DNA from: Chitinophagales bacterium 65-1
GTDB taxonomy: Bacteria; Bacteroidota; Bacteroidia; Chitinophagales; Chitinophagaceae
Reading direction: 5' to 3'
Assembly (NCBI GenBank): GCA_002050465.1
Contig: MWYX01000054.1
Coordinates: 1-36,105, forward strand
Length of the DNA: 36,105 bases
In this document: positions 25,567-33,991 of the stretch, piece after piece
Position numbering within the stretch: position 1 is the first letter of the stretch
Layout: the number at the start of each line of letters is the position of its first letter
Notes under the pieces: generated by a model
The model's database searches: none
Told to the model about the DNA's origin: nothing
The model's input: only the letters and a program-made list of their open reading frames with translations
Translations under genes and position numbers: made by a program

Positions 25567-26820
25567 TCAAATAAACTCCCCACCAATCATCACCTTATCA
25601 ATTAAATTAGTGGAAAAAGAATATGGCAGGTAAGCCAGCGAGGGAATTGGCTTTGTAAAAATGAGGTTTGCTTTTTTACCAATAGTAATGCTTCCCAGAT
25701 TGTTACCTGTTTCCATAGCATAAGCACCGTTAAGGGTTGCAGCATTAATAGCTTCTTCGGGTAGCATCTTCATTTGTATGCAACTAAGGGCTACCACAAA
25801 ATTCATATTTCCGCCGGGTGATGAGCCGGGATTATAATCTGATGCAAGCGCTACAGCACCGCCATTATCAATGAGTTGCCTTGCTGGCTGCATGGGCATA
25901 CGAAGGAAAAAGGCAGCCGTTGGCAGCAGAGTACAAAGCCCCATCCAGACTTCTTTCAGAAGAGGAGGATTATTGCCTAATACATTTATTTCGGCAGGTG
26001 ACAGTGTTTCTAAATGGTCAAGGGAAACGGCATTTAGTTTTATTCCTGTTTCAATTCCGCCGATGCTGTTTAGCTGATTTACATGCAGTTTTGGTTTTAA
26101 GCCATACTGCATTCCTGCTTTGCAAATAGTTTCTGTTTCTTCTGTAGAAAAAAAGTTTTGTTCGCAAAACACATCAATGTAATCCGCCAGCTTTTCTTTC
26201 GCAATAACAGGGAGCATTTCATTTATGATAAGGTCTATGTAACCCTGATGGTTTTCTTTGTATTCCACAGGGTAAGTATGTGCGCCTAAAAAAGTTGACT
26301 TAATGGTAAGCGAAGACTTCTCTTTTAATTTTTTTATTACCCGAAGCATTTTTAATTCACCTTGTACTGATAATCCATAACCGCTTTTTATTTCAATGGC
26401 GCCGGTGCCGAGTTTGCTTACCTCTAGCAGCCGCATCCATGCCTGGTTAAATAATTCATCCTCTGAAGTTTCGTTTAATTTTTTTGCAGAGTTTAAAATG
26501 CCGCCGCCTTTTGCTGCTATGGCCGCATAGCTCATTCCTTTTATTTTATCAACAAATTCATTTTCCCTGCTGCCTGCAAATACAAGGTGGGTGTGACTAT
26601 CGCACCAGGCGGGAAGTACGGCCCCCTCCACACCTCCCCCGGTGGGGAAGGCTTTCGGAGCATCTTTCATTTCGCCATATCCAGCGATGATCCCGTTTTC
26701 TATAATTAAATAAGCATTTCCCAATACAGGTAATTCAGCCAGTTCTGATCCTCTTAATACATGCGTTTGCTCTCTGACATTTACAAGCTGCTTTATGTTG
26801 GTTATTATCTGTGTCGGCAT
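25567..26820 (-). CDS. hutI: Imidazolonepropionase (histidine degradation)
   Basis: 417 residues from the ATG at 26820; the frame is open 39 bases further up, but that part overlaps the VOC gene. This amidohydrolase-fold enzyme opens 4-imidazolone-5-propionate to N-formimidoyl-glutamate, feeding HutG. Signatures: metal pair HTH (76-78) in CDSHTHLVFAGSRENEF, the IEIKSGYGL segment, FLGAHTYP, KLHVNQ, DHLE and the metal Asp in ASDYNPGS. The start codon follows the VOC stop by one base (TAAGATG), so translation is probably coupled. Residues 57-68 are encoded by a GC-rich palindromic stretch that looks like an in-frame repeat insertion. Confidence 0.93.
   Translation of the reverse strand: MPTQIITNIKQLVNVREQTHVLRGSELAELPVLGNAYLIIENGIIAGYGEMKDAPKAFPTGGGVEGAVLPAWCDSHTHLVFAGSRENEFVDKIKGMSYAAIAAKGGGILNSAKKLNETSEDELFNQAWMRLLEVSKLGTGAIEIKSGYGLSVQGELKMLRVIKKLKEKSSLTIKSTFLGAHTYPVEYKENHQGYIDLIINEMLPVIAKEKLADYIDVFCEQNFFSTEETETICKAGMQYGLKPKLHVNQLNSIGGIETGIKLNAVSLDHLETLSPAEINVLGNNPPLLKEVWMGLCTLLPTAAFFLRMPMQPARQLIDNGGAVALASDYNPGSSPGGNMNFVVALSCIQMKMLPEEAINAATLNGAYAMETGNNLGSITIGKKANLIFTKPIPSLAYLPYSFSTNLIDKVMIGGEFI
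26619..26650. repeat. GC-rich imperfect palindrome inside hutI
   Basis: A stretch almost wholly G and C, including ACCTCCCC-CGGT-GGGGAAGG, stands out in a gene of otherwise low GC. The arms CCTCCCC and GGGGAAGG pair with one bulged base. It encodes roughly TGGGVEGA, just before the metal-binding DSHTH, where imidazolonepropionases normally have a short non-conserved turn. I read it as an intergenic-type repeat that landed in frame at a permissive loop. Confidence 0.5.
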
Positions 26821-26821
26821 C

Positions 26822-27193
26822 TTATGCTGCTTTAAATCCGGGATTATAAATAATACCAATAATATTCTTCCACGGATCTTTTACGGTGGCAACAATAATT
26901 TCCTCTCCTACATTTTGCGGTGGTTGATGAGCGGTGGCTCCTAACTCTATTAAACGATTATACGAGGTTTCTACGTTATCAACTCCCCAGTATATTTCAA
27001 TATTTTCTGACCGTGCTTCATTTTTTTCATCCGGCTGTAAGCCTAATTCATAACCGCCAATATTAAAGCCTATGTAAAAAGGCATATCAAAATATGGAGT
27101 TGTTTCAAATACTTTAGTGTACCATTGTTTGGCTTTTTCCAGATCAGGTACTTTATAAATAGCAGTCCGTAATCCTAAAAATTCTTTTTGCAT
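26822..27193 (-). CDS. VOC (glyoxalase/bleomycin-resistance fold) family protein
   Basis: 123 residues from the ATG at 27193; 13 extra in-frame codons upstream overlap a terminator hairpin and are unlikely to be translated. The vicinal-oxygen-chelate fold is shown by FLGLRTAIYKVPDLEKAKQWYTKVFETTPYFD at the start, YIGFNIGGYELGLQP in the middle, and WGVDNVETSYNRLIELGATAH with VKDPWKNIIGIIYNP at the end. The last Glu ligand of classic metal-dependent members is not evident. Substrate is unknown. It precedes hutI by one base, so a link to histidine breakdown is possible but unproven. Confidence 0.82.
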   Translation of the reverse strand: MQKEFLGLRTAIYKVPDLEKAKQWYTKVFETTPYFDMPFYIGFNIGGYELGLQPDEKNEARSENIEIYWGVDNVETSYNRLIELGATAHQPPQNVGEEIIVATVKDPWKNIIGIIYNPGFKAA

Positions 27194-27203
27194 ACCATGG
27201 ATT

Positions 27204-27237
27204 AAAAAATAAAGATGCAGATTTCTCTGCATCCTTA
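27204..27237 (-). terminator. Terminator or attenuator hairpin before the VOC-hutI pair
   Basis: On the minus strand GATGCAG-AGAAAT-CTGCATC forms a perfect 7-bp stem followed by TTTATTTTTT. It would end the transcript of the 148-residue membrane protein. It lies only about 10-20 bases before the VOC start, so it may instead act in the leader of the VOC-hutI transcript. Confidence 0.75.
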
Positions 27238-27285
27238 CAATTATTAATTTGATAATCAGGAATCTTCCGGTAATGAAAACAACAT

Positions 27286-27732
27286 TTAAACGTTTGTGTT
27301 AATTACCTCTCGTGGCCTGTTCATCATTCCTATTACTGCTCCTATTACAGCGCCAACAATCGCGGACATTATGGTAAAAACAGCGATATCAGCTACCATT
27401 GCGCTTTTGCTGGCAATATTTGTGGTACCATACATCGTAAGGTCAAACGCTGAACATGCCAGAAGTCCCACCATGCCGCCTGTAATTAAGCCAGATGAAA
27501 GAGTAGACACTCCTGATTTTGAAAATACATAAGCCAATAAAAATCCAAATAATAGGTTACCTGCTATCAGCGCCCACCACTCCATTTGCTCCATAGGCCT
27601 ATGGACATTTGTGGCAGTACCGGGATGATCCATGAAATATTGGTTCATGAGATTCCCATAAAATAACCAGCCAAGAAGAAAATAAACTACTCCTCCTACA
27701 AGGCCACCAATTAGAAAATTTTTTGTGTTCAT
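27286..27732 (-). CDS. Small four-helix membrane protein of unknown function
   Basis: 148 residues with about four membrane segments: 7-25 (IGGLVGGVVYFLLGWLFYG), 53-70 (ALIAGNLLFGFLLAYVF), 80-98 and 115-137 (AVFTIMSAIVGAVIGAVIGMM), many rich in glycine. It has no signal peptide and no catalytic motif, and the loop after the first helix contains HPGTATNVHRPMEQMEWW. The pattern recalls small DUF1761-like membrane proteins, but I cannot confirm it. It is followed by a strong terminator and so appears to be monocistronic. Confidence 0.7.
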   Translation of the reverse strand: MNTKNFLIGGLVGGVVYFLLGWLFYGNLMNQYFMDHPGTATNVHRPMEQMEWWALIAGNLLFGFLLAYVFSKSGVSTLSSGLITGGMVGLLACSAFDLTMYGTTNIASKSAMVADIAVFTIMSAIVGAVIGAVIGMMNRPREVINTNV

Positions 27733-27898
27733 AAAAGTTGTTTTGGTTAAAGAAATAAATTTCAGAATGATTGTTTTTCTTTCAGTAACAGATGAAAATC
27801 AAAAGAGAGCGGAGCTTTGACAGGGTTTATAATTGTAACATACACTAAACATAGAAATTGAACAAAAAATCAGTTCACATTTTTCACACATACTATGC

Positions 27899-29083
27899 TT
27901 ACTTCTTTTCGTTTGCTTTGAGTATACGCAGGAAATTACCACCTAAAATTTTACGAATATCTGTTTTACTATACCCTCTTAACAATAATTCTTTTGTTAT
28001 TAAAGGAAAATCGGTAACCCCGTTTAACCCCTGAGGCATTGAATTAATACCATCAAAGTCAGAACCCAATCCTACATGATCAACACCTATTAGTTTTACT
28101 ATATAATCAATATGATCAAACAATAAATGGAAGGGAGCCCTTATTGCCTGTACCTCATCGTAATATTTTTCATATAGATATTCCTTAGCAAAGTATGGTT
28201 CAGCATTTATTTTTAAGAGGGAGTCCTTTTCAGTTTGGTGTCTCTTTGAAAAAGTAGCATCTTTCCTGGTATAAGTACTATCTAAAAATCCTGAATAAAA
28301 GTTAAGATGTATCACACCACTATTTTTTCCTACAGCTATTATCTGGTCGTCTTTTAAATTGCGGAAAGCAGGTGCCAGACTATATACGCAACTATGAGAA
28401 ACCAGAACCGGTTTTGTTGTTGTATTGATTGCATCCCAAAACGTTCTTTCACCAACATGGCTAAGATCTACCAACATGCCTAATTGATTCATTCGTTTTA
28501 CAATGTTTTTTCCAAAATTGCTTAAACCCTTTGGCTGATGCAGTAATGAATCATTTGTTTCTTCCATTGCAGATGTTGCCCATGGAGATGAATTATTCCA
28601 TGTAAGCGTCATATACCGGGCACCCCTTTTATATAAGCTATCTAATTTAGCAATATCATTTTCTATCATATGCCCGCCTTCAATGCCGATCATACCTGCT
28701 AGTTTTTTCTTTTGAACGGTTTTCAATAATTCCTGAGATGTAAAAACAACCGCCATTTTATCCGGATTACGCAAAGCAGTGGCATATAAAGTATCTATTT
28801 GCCGGTTTGCATAAGTAAAAGGATTTTTCTTCAGTCCATCACACCAGATAGAAAATATTTGTACATCAATTCCCCCCTCTTTAAATCTTTGCAGGTCAGA
28901 GTGGCTTTTGCCTGCAAGGTTCTGATCAAAACTATATCCTCTGTCAAAGCATTTATTAAGGATATCATTATGAGTGTCAATTACGATGGCTTTATCATGA
29001 ATCTTTTTATACTTCTGCGCAAACGTTACGTGCATTATAAAAAACGCCAGAAGGAAAATGCTAAATGTTTTATTAAGTTTCAA
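27899..29083 (-). CDS. Secreted M19 membrane-dipeptidase-type peptidase
   Basis: 394 residues from a TTG at 29083, chosen because it places a normal signal peptide (KLNKTFSIFLLAFFIMHVTFAQ) at the start; another TTG at 29125 would add 14 residues. M19 renal-dipeptidase motifs are complete: DTHND (first zinc pair), IEGGH (bridging Glu), LVDLSHVG and VSHS (second His pair), GSDFDG (catalytic Asp) and the GGNFLRI end. The enzyme hydrolyses dipeptides, including D-amino-acid ones, outside the cytoplasm. It is divergent from the phosphoesterase gene, with about 90 bases between starts. It fits the peptide-scavenging theme with the M1 peptidase. Confidence 0.9.
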   Translation of the reverse strand: MKLNKTFSIFLLAFFIMHVTFAQKYKKIHDKAIVIDTHNDILNKCFDRGYSFDQNLAGKSHSDLQRFKEGGIDVQIFSIWCDGLKKNPFTYANRQIDTLYATALRNPDKMAVVFTSQELLKTVQKKKLAGMIGIEGGHMIENDIAKLDSLYKRGARYMTLTWNNSSPWATSAMEETNDSLLHQPKGLSNFGKNIVKRMNQLGMLVDLSHVGERTFWDAINTTTKPVLVSHSCVYSLAPAFRNLKDDQIIAVGKNSGVIHLNFYSGFLDSTYTRKDATFSKRHQTEKDSLLKINAEPYFAKEYLYEKYYDEVQAIRAPFHLLFDHIDYIVKLIGVDHVGLGSDFDGINSMPQGLNGVTDFPLITKELLLRGYSKTDIRKILGGNFLRILKANEKK

Positions 29084-29174
29084 GAGATTAGTATTTATAA
29101 AATAAAGTAAAGCAATTTTAACCAAAGGATGCCTTTAATAATCTAAACATGCAGTAAATCCCTAACTTGCCTTA

Positions 29175-30548
29175 ATGAAAAAGCCATTGCTCCTCTTATT
29201 GATAATTATCTTTTGTTGGGATTTAACTGCGCAGATAAAACCTTTTCGTTTTGCATTTCTTTCTGACACACATATTGGATCTCCTGATGGAAAAGCAGAG
29301 GAAGATCTGAGAAGAACAGTAAATGATATAAACAGCAGAAATGATATTGACTTTGTGGTAATAACAGGTGATATTACCGAACTGGGCACTGATGAAGAAT
29401 TACCAAGAGCAAAAAAGCTATTTGATTCTTTAAGAGTGAAATATTATATTATACCCGGCAATCACGATGTTGGCTGGAGTGAAAGTGGTGGCATGAGTTT
29501 TATTTCAACATTTGGCAGCGACAGGTTTATTTTTGATCATAATGGAATACGCTTTATCGGGTGCTCTTCAGGCCCATATGTTAGAATGAGCGATGGACAT
29601 ATTCCCCGTGATGCCATGACGTGGATGAAAAAAATTCTTGATACAACTTCAGTTACTATGCCTGTAATTTTTTTAAACCATTACCCGATGAATAATTCAA
29701 TGGATAACTGGTATGAAGTGATAGACCTGTTTAAAAAACGAAACACCATTTTATTCCTATGCGGGCATGGGCATACTAATAAAGTTTTTGATTTTGAGGA
29801 TATTCCCGGTGTAATGGGAAGATCGAACCTGCGGGCAAAACAAACTGAGGGCGGATATAATTTGGTTGATGTAACAATTGATTCAATTTTATTTACTGAA
29901 AGAAAGCCTGTTAGTGGTAACATGAAAAAGTGGGCAGGAATAAAAGTTGAACAGCACAATTATGATCTTACAAAAAAATTTATAAGACCCGACTATAGTA
30001 TTAATAAAAAATATCCGCAGGTAAAAGCAAAGTGGATGTTTAGTTCAGAAGCAAATGTTATTTCTACACCTGCTGTTATAAAAGACCTTGTTGTTTTTGG
30101 AAATCAACAGGGAACAGTTACTGCATTATCGTTAAAAAACGGAAACCGGAAGTGGACTTTTAAAACAGGAGGCTCAATTTATTCATCACCCGCTATTCAT
30201 CTAAATAAAATTGTTTTAGGAAGCACAGATGGCAATGTGTATTGTTTGAATGAGAATGGCAAACTACTTTGGAAGTTTAAAACAGGCGCTGCGGTATTAG
30301 GCTCACCAACCATTGCAAGTAGTGGAACAATATATCCTCCGGGCAAATATCAACCGGCATTTGAAAACAGTGTGCTTTACATCGGCGGAAGTGATCATTT
30401 TTTCAGAGCAATAGATTTAAACTCGGGGAAAGAGATATGGAACTTCGAGGGTTTAAATGGTCCTGTTGTTAGCACACCTGTTATTTACCGGGATGCAATC
30501 ATCTTTGGGGCATGGGATACTTACTTGCTCTTCAGGCCCATATGTTAG
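29175..30548 (+). CDS. Truncated metallophosphoesterase/PQQ-propeller protein (first fragment)
   Basis: 457 residues: 451 native, then LFRPIC out of frame and a TAG. A signal peptide (LLLLLIIIFCWDLTAQ) precedes a calcineurin-type metallophosphoesterase whose metal sites are complete: Asp31 and His33 (SDTHIG), Asp66 (TGDI), Asn96 and His97 (GNHD), His169 (NHYP), His198 and His200 (GHGH). A PQQ-like beta-propeller begins near residue 285; three blade motifs (NGNRKWTF, NGKLLWKF, SGKEIWNF) are present before the break. Removing one 964-bp repeat gives a 630-residue protein, so 179 residues are lost. The propeller is probably open and unstable, although the phosphatase part may fold. Phosphatase substrate unknown. 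Confidence 0.8.
   Translation: MKKPLLLLLIIIFCWDLTAQIKPFRFAFLSDTHIGSPDGKAEEDLRRTVNDINSRNDIDFVVITGDITELGTDEELPRAKKLFDSLRVKYYIIPGNHDVGWSESGGMSFISTFGSDRFIFDHNGIRFIGCSSGPYVRMSDGHIPRDAMTWMKKILDTTSVTMPVIFLNHYPMNNSMDNWYEVIDLFKKRNTILFLCGHGHTNKVFDFEDIPGVMGRSNLRAKQTEGGYNLVDVTIDSILFTERKPVSGNMKKWAGIKVEQHNYDLTKKFIRPDYSINKKYPQVKAKWMFSSEANVISTPAVIKDLVVFGNQQGTVTALSLKNGNRKWTFKTGGSIYSSPAIHLNKIVLGSTDGNVYCLNENGKLLWKFKTGAAVLGSPTIASSGTIYPPGKYQPAFENSVLYIGGSDHFFRAIDLNSGKEIWNFEGLNGPVVSTPVIYRDAIIFGAWDTYLLFRPIC
29562..30525. repeat. 964-bp direct tandem repeat, copy 1
   Basis: Copy 1 runs from codon 130 (TGC) to the middle of the propeller. By eye it matches 30526-31489 with one difference, T at 30095 against C at 31059, which is silent (Val). 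A 2-bp microhomology (TG) marks the junction. Since 964 is not a multiple of 3, the second pass shifts the frame. Confidence 0.93.
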
Positions 30549-32031
30549 AATGAGCGATGGACATATTCCCCGTGATGCCATGACGTGGATGAAAAAAATT
30601 CTTGATACAACTTCAGTTACTATGCCTGTAATTTTTTTAAACCATTACCCGATGAATAATTCAATGGATAACTGGTATGAAGTGATAGACCTGTTTAAAA
30701 AACGAAACACCATTTTATTCCTATGCGGGCATGGGCATACTAATAAAGTTTTTGATTTTGAGGATATTCCCGGTGTAATGGGAAGATCGAACCTGCGGGC
30801 AAAACAAACTGAGGGCGGATATAATTTGGTTGATGTAACAATTGATTCAATTTTATTTACTGAAAGAAAGCCTGTTAGTGGTAACATGAAAAAGTGGGCA
30901 GGAATAAAAGTTGAACAGCACAATTATGATCTTACAAAAAAATTTATAAGACCCGACTATAGTATTAATAAAAAATATCCGCAGGTAAAAGCAAAGTGGA
31001 TGTTTAGTTCAGAAGCAAATGTTATTTCTACACCTGCTGTTATAAAAGACCTTGTTGTCTTTGGAAATCAACAGGGAACAGTTACTGCATTATCGTTAAA
31101 AAACGGAAACCGGAAGTGGACTTTTAAAACAGGAGGCTCAATTTATTCATCACCCGCTATTCATCTAAATAAAATTGTTTTAGGAAGCACAGATGGCAAT
31201 GTGTATTGTTTGAATGAGAATGGCAAACTACTTTGGAAGTTTAAAACAGGCGCTGCGGTATTAGGCTCACCAACCATTGCAAGTAGTGGAACAATATATC
31301 CTCCGGGCAAATATCAACCGGCATTTGAAAACAGTGTGCTTTACATCGGCGGAAGTGATCATTTTTTCAGAGCAATAGATTTAAACTCGGGGAAAGAGAT
31401 ATGGAACTTCGAGGGTTTAAATGGTCCTGTTGTTAGCACACCTGTTATTTACCGGGATGCAATCATCTTTGGGGCATGGGATACTTACTTGTATTCTATT
31501 AACAGAGATAGTGGAAAACTAAACTGGAAGTGGAGTAATGGCTCTCCCATAAAAAATTATTCACCTGCTGCCTGTATCCCTGTTATTAAAGATGATGTTA
31601 TTTATGTTGTTGCACCCGATAGATATTTATCCGCAATAGATATACGTACAGGTAAAACATTGTGGCGTACCAATGAATCAACCGTTCGTGAATCAATTGG
31701 TATTTCCGATGATGGTAATTTTATCTATGGAAAAACAATGAACGATACACTAACAGTTTTTTTTACAAATAAAGACAAACCGCAGGTTGCATGGAAATTA
31801 AATGTTGGATACGGCTATGAGCACACCCCTTCCATGCTGATTGAACAGGATGGCAATGTATTTTTTGGCACAAAAAACGGAGTTGTATATGCAATTAATA
31901 CTTCAGACAAAAAAATTGAATGGGCTTATAAAATTGATAACTCTATGGTAAATACAGTTAATGTGATTGACAAAAAAAATATTATTGCTTCAACCATGGA
32001 TGGAAAAGTAGTGCTGTTACAAATACAATGA
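30457..32031 (+). CDS. N-terminally truncated metallophosphoesterase/PQQ-propeller protein (second fragment)
   Basis: The frame gives 524 residues, but the first 23 are read out of frame through the end of repeat copy 1; native sequence resumes at 30526 (original residue 130). A likelier start is the ATG at 30550, one base after the first fragment's TAG, giving 493 residues. It keeps NHYP and GHGH and the whole propeller of about seven blades (NGNRKWTF, NGKLLWKF, SGKEIWNF, SGKLNWKW, TGKTLWRT, DKKIEWAY) but lacks the signal peptide and the Asp31, His33, Asp66 and Asn96 ligands. It should therefore be neither exported nor active as a phosphoesterase. The downstream membrane gene starts 4 bases after its stop. 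Confidence 0.75.
   Translation: MVLLLAHLLFTGMQSSLGHGILTCSSGPYVRMSDGHIPRDAMTWMKKILDTTSVTMPVIFLNHYPMNNSMDNWYEVIDLFKKRNTILFLCGHGHTNKVFDFEDIPGVMGRSNLRAKQTEGGYNLVDVTIDSILFTERKPVSGNMKKWAGIKVEQHNYDLTKKFIRPDYSINKKYPQVKAKWMFSSEANVISTPAVIKDLVVFGNQQGTVTALSLKNGNRKWTFKTGGSIYSSPAIHLNKIVLGSTDGNVYCLNENGKLLWKFKTGAAVLGSPTIASSGTIYPPGKYQPAFENSVLYIGGSDHFFRAIDLNSGKEIWNFEGLNGPVVSTPVIYRDAIIFGAWDTYLYSINRDSGKLNWKWSNGSPIKNYSPAACIPVIKDDVIYVVAPDRYLSAIDIRTGKTLWRTNESTVRESIGISDDGNFIYGKTMNDTLTVFFTNKDKPQVAWKLNVGYGYEHTPSMLIEQDGNVFFGTKNGVVYAINTSDKKIEWAYKIDNSMVNTVNVIDKKNIIASTMDGKVVLLQIQ
30526..31489. repeat. 964-bp direct tandem repeat, copy 2
   Basis: Directly abuts copy 1. The left junction reads ACTTG-CTCTTC, where copy 1 end (ACTTG-TATTC) and copy 2 start (GGTG-CTCTTC) share TG. 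The match continues 2 bases, to 31491, into unique sequence. Confidence 0.93.
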
Positions 32032-32035
32032 TGAT

Positions 32036-32491
32036 ATGCCTTTAAGCAAAAGAAAAGAAGTTGGCCGCTTTGTACATCGAAAACTGCTTTTCAGATTAAG
32101 AAGGCTTGCTATTATTTTTCTTATAATAACTGTAATACTTATTTACGAAATATCTCATAACTACAATGCGATTTACATTGCTGTTATTGGTTTTATTACA
32201 GGGATGATAATTGGTATATTAGTTTCGCGGCGAATGCATACTATTAGCTGGAATTCAGAAATTAATAAAGCAGTTACCAAAATGGATCGCCTTGGAATTA
32301 TAATATTAGTTCTCTATATTTTATTTGCAATAAGCCGTCATTGGATATTGAGCCATTGGTTACAGGGTTATGCTTTAACGGCTTTGTCACTCAGTATAGC
32401 ATCAGGTGGTATGCTTGGGCGATTATGGAATACACGACAAAAAATAAGACAAATATTAAAGCAGGAAGGTTTTCTTCATCCCAAAAAATAA
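32036..32491 (+). CDS. Small polytopic membrane protein of unknown function
   Basis: 151 residues. A basic N-terminus (KRKEVGRFVHRKLLFRLRR) leads into four membrane helices: about 24-41, 45-63, 84-101 and 106-126. The C-terminus is again basic (NTRQKIRQILKQEGFLHPKK), so both ends should be cytoplasmic. No family is recognised with confidence. It begins 4 bases after the stop of the broken phosphoesterase gene, so it was part of that operon and may now suffer from reduced upstream translation. A role linked to the secreted phosphoesterase is possible but not shown. Confidence 0.72.
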   Translation: MPLSKRKEVGRFVHRKLLFRLRRLAIIFLIITVILIYEISHNYNAIYIAVIGFITGMIIGILVSRRMHTISWNSEINKAVTKMDRLGIIILVLYILFAISRHWILSHWLQGYALTALSLSIASGGMLGRLWNTRQKIRQILKQEGFLHPKK

Positions 32492-32599
32492 CGAGTATTT
32501 CAAAATACATTAATAAGATATAAAGTATATTCGCTCTGATTATTACATAAAGTAAAATGTAAATATTTATTATCCTTTCTTAATTTATAAATAACAATA

Positions 32600-33907
32600 A
32601 TGAAGAAAATATTTCTGCAGACATTACTGCTGATCGCAACATCTGCTTTTGCACAAAATGATGCCTTAATAAATAAGGCCAGCCAGGCAGCTGATAAAAT
32701 TGAATCAAAAGTTATTGCCTGGCGGCGTGATATTCATGAGCATCCTGAATTAGGAAATAATGAATACAGAACAGCAGGTATTATTGCGAAGCACTTGCAA
32801 TCATTAGGAATAGAAGTAAAAACAGGAATTGCAAAAACCGGTGTGGTGGGTTTATTAAAAGGAGGCAAAGCTGGGCCGGTAGTAGCTTTACGTGCAGATA
32901 TGGATGCATTGCCTGTTACTGAAAGAACCCCGGTTCCATTTGCATCAAAAGTAAAGACACAGTACAATGGACAGGAGGTAGGCGTAATGCATGCCTGCGG
33001 CCATGATTCTCATGTTGCTATTTTGATGGGAGTGGCCGAGATATTGGCCTCAATGAAAAATGACCTGGCAGGTACAGTAAAATTTATCTTTCAGCCGGCA
33101 GAAGAAGGCGTATTACCAGGTGAGGTAGGCGGAGCCGAGGTAATGGTGAAAGAAGGTGTAATGGAGAATCCTAAAGTGGATGCCATTTTTGGTCTGCATA
33201 TAAATTCGCAAACAGAAATTGGCAAAATAAATTACAGGCCTGGAGGTATTTATGCAAGTGTAAATGACATGAAAATTATTGTAAAAGGCAGATCGGCGCA
33301 TGGTGCTGCGCCTTGGTTCTCTATTGATCCGATAGTTGTGTCGGCACAAATTATAAATAATCTTCAAACCATTATAAGCCGCAATCTTAATATCACTGAA
33401 AATGCCGGTATTGTTACAATAGGCGCTATCAATGGTGGTAACAGGTCTAATATTATTCCGGAACAGGTAGAATTGCTTGGAACTATCAGAGCCCTAAGCC
33501 TGGCAGATGAAAAATTATTGATTGAAAGAGTGAAGCAGGTAGTTACTAAAACCGCCGAAGCCGCCAACGCTACTGTTGAAATCAGAATACCTAACAGCTC
33601 ACATTACCCAATTACTTTTAATGATATTGCACTTACTGAAAAAATGCTTCCCACTCTTCGCAAAACGGCTGGCGCTGAAAATGTAATTTTAAGGCCTCCG
33701 CATACAGGTGCCGAAGATGTATCTTTTTTTATGCAAAAGGCCCCCGGCTTATATTTCAATTTGGGAGGGATGCCAAAGGGCAAGGATCCTAAAACTACAC
33801 CTTCCCATCATACACCTGATTTTTACCTGGATGAAAGTGGATTTAAGCTTGGCGTTAAAGCATTAATAAATCTCGTATTAGATTATATGGCTGGCGCCAA
33901 AAAATAA
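32600..33907 (+). CDS. Secreted M20D amidohydrolase/carboxypeptidase
   Basis: 435 residues with signal peptide (MKKIFLQTLLLIATSAFAQ). M20 (amidohydrolase/peptidase) features: RRDIHEHPELGNNEYRT near the start, ALRADMDALPV, MHACGHDSHVA (Cys133 and His135 metal-site residues), FQPAEEG with Glu168 as general base, GLHI (His200), VKGRSAHGAAPWFSIDP for the dimerisation domain, and the last ligand in PSHHTPDF. The Cys in HACGHD marks the M20D branch, which removes acyl or aminoacyl groups from amino acids (hippurate, N-acetyl- or indole-conjugates). Natural substrate is unknown. Export is unusual for E. coli members but common in Bacteroidota. An imperfect hairpin follows the stop. Confidence 0.9.
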   Translation: MKKIFLQTLLLIATSAFAQNDALINKASQAADKIESKVIAWRRDIHEHPELGNNEYRTAGIIAKHLQSLGIEVKTGIAKTGVVGLLKGGKAGPVVALRADMDALPVTERTPVPFASKVKTQYNGQEVGVMHACGHDSHVAILMGVAEILASMKNDLAGTVKFIFQPAEEGVLPGEVGGAEVMVKEGVMENPKVDAIFGLHINSQTEIGKINYRPGGIYASVNDMKIIVKGRSAHGAAPWFSIDPIVVSAQIINNLQTIISRNLNITENAGIVTIGAINGGNRSNIIPEQVELLGTIRALSLADEKLLIERVKQVVTKTAEAANATVEIRIPNSSHYPITFNDIALTEKMLPTLRKTAGAENVILRPPHTGAEDVSFFMQKAPGLYFNLGGMPKGKDPKTTPSHHTPDFYLDESGFKLGVKALINLVLDYMAGAKK

Positions 33908-33931
33908 AGCCCGCCTGAAAGCAGGAAGGCT
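33908..33931 (+). terminator. Imperfect hairpin after the M20D gene, possible weak terminator
   Basis: AGCC-CG-CCTG / CAGG-AA-GGCT pairs around loop AAAG with one internal 2x2 mismatch. No T-run follows, so termination is uncertain. Confidence 0.4.
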
Positions 33932-33991
33932 TAACGATTGCTTGCCATATGAAAATCTTAGTTACCGGGGCAATTCCGGTTTAACCATTAA

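Noticed and set aside
26821-26859. Longer HutI start at 26859
   Set aside because: It would overlap the VOC gene's end; the ATG at 26820 follows that stop by one base and gives the usual length.
29681-30923. Two identical 92-codon minus-strand frames (29681-29959 and 30645-30923)
   Set aside because: They are antisense shadows of the phosphoesterase, present twice only because the region is duplicated.
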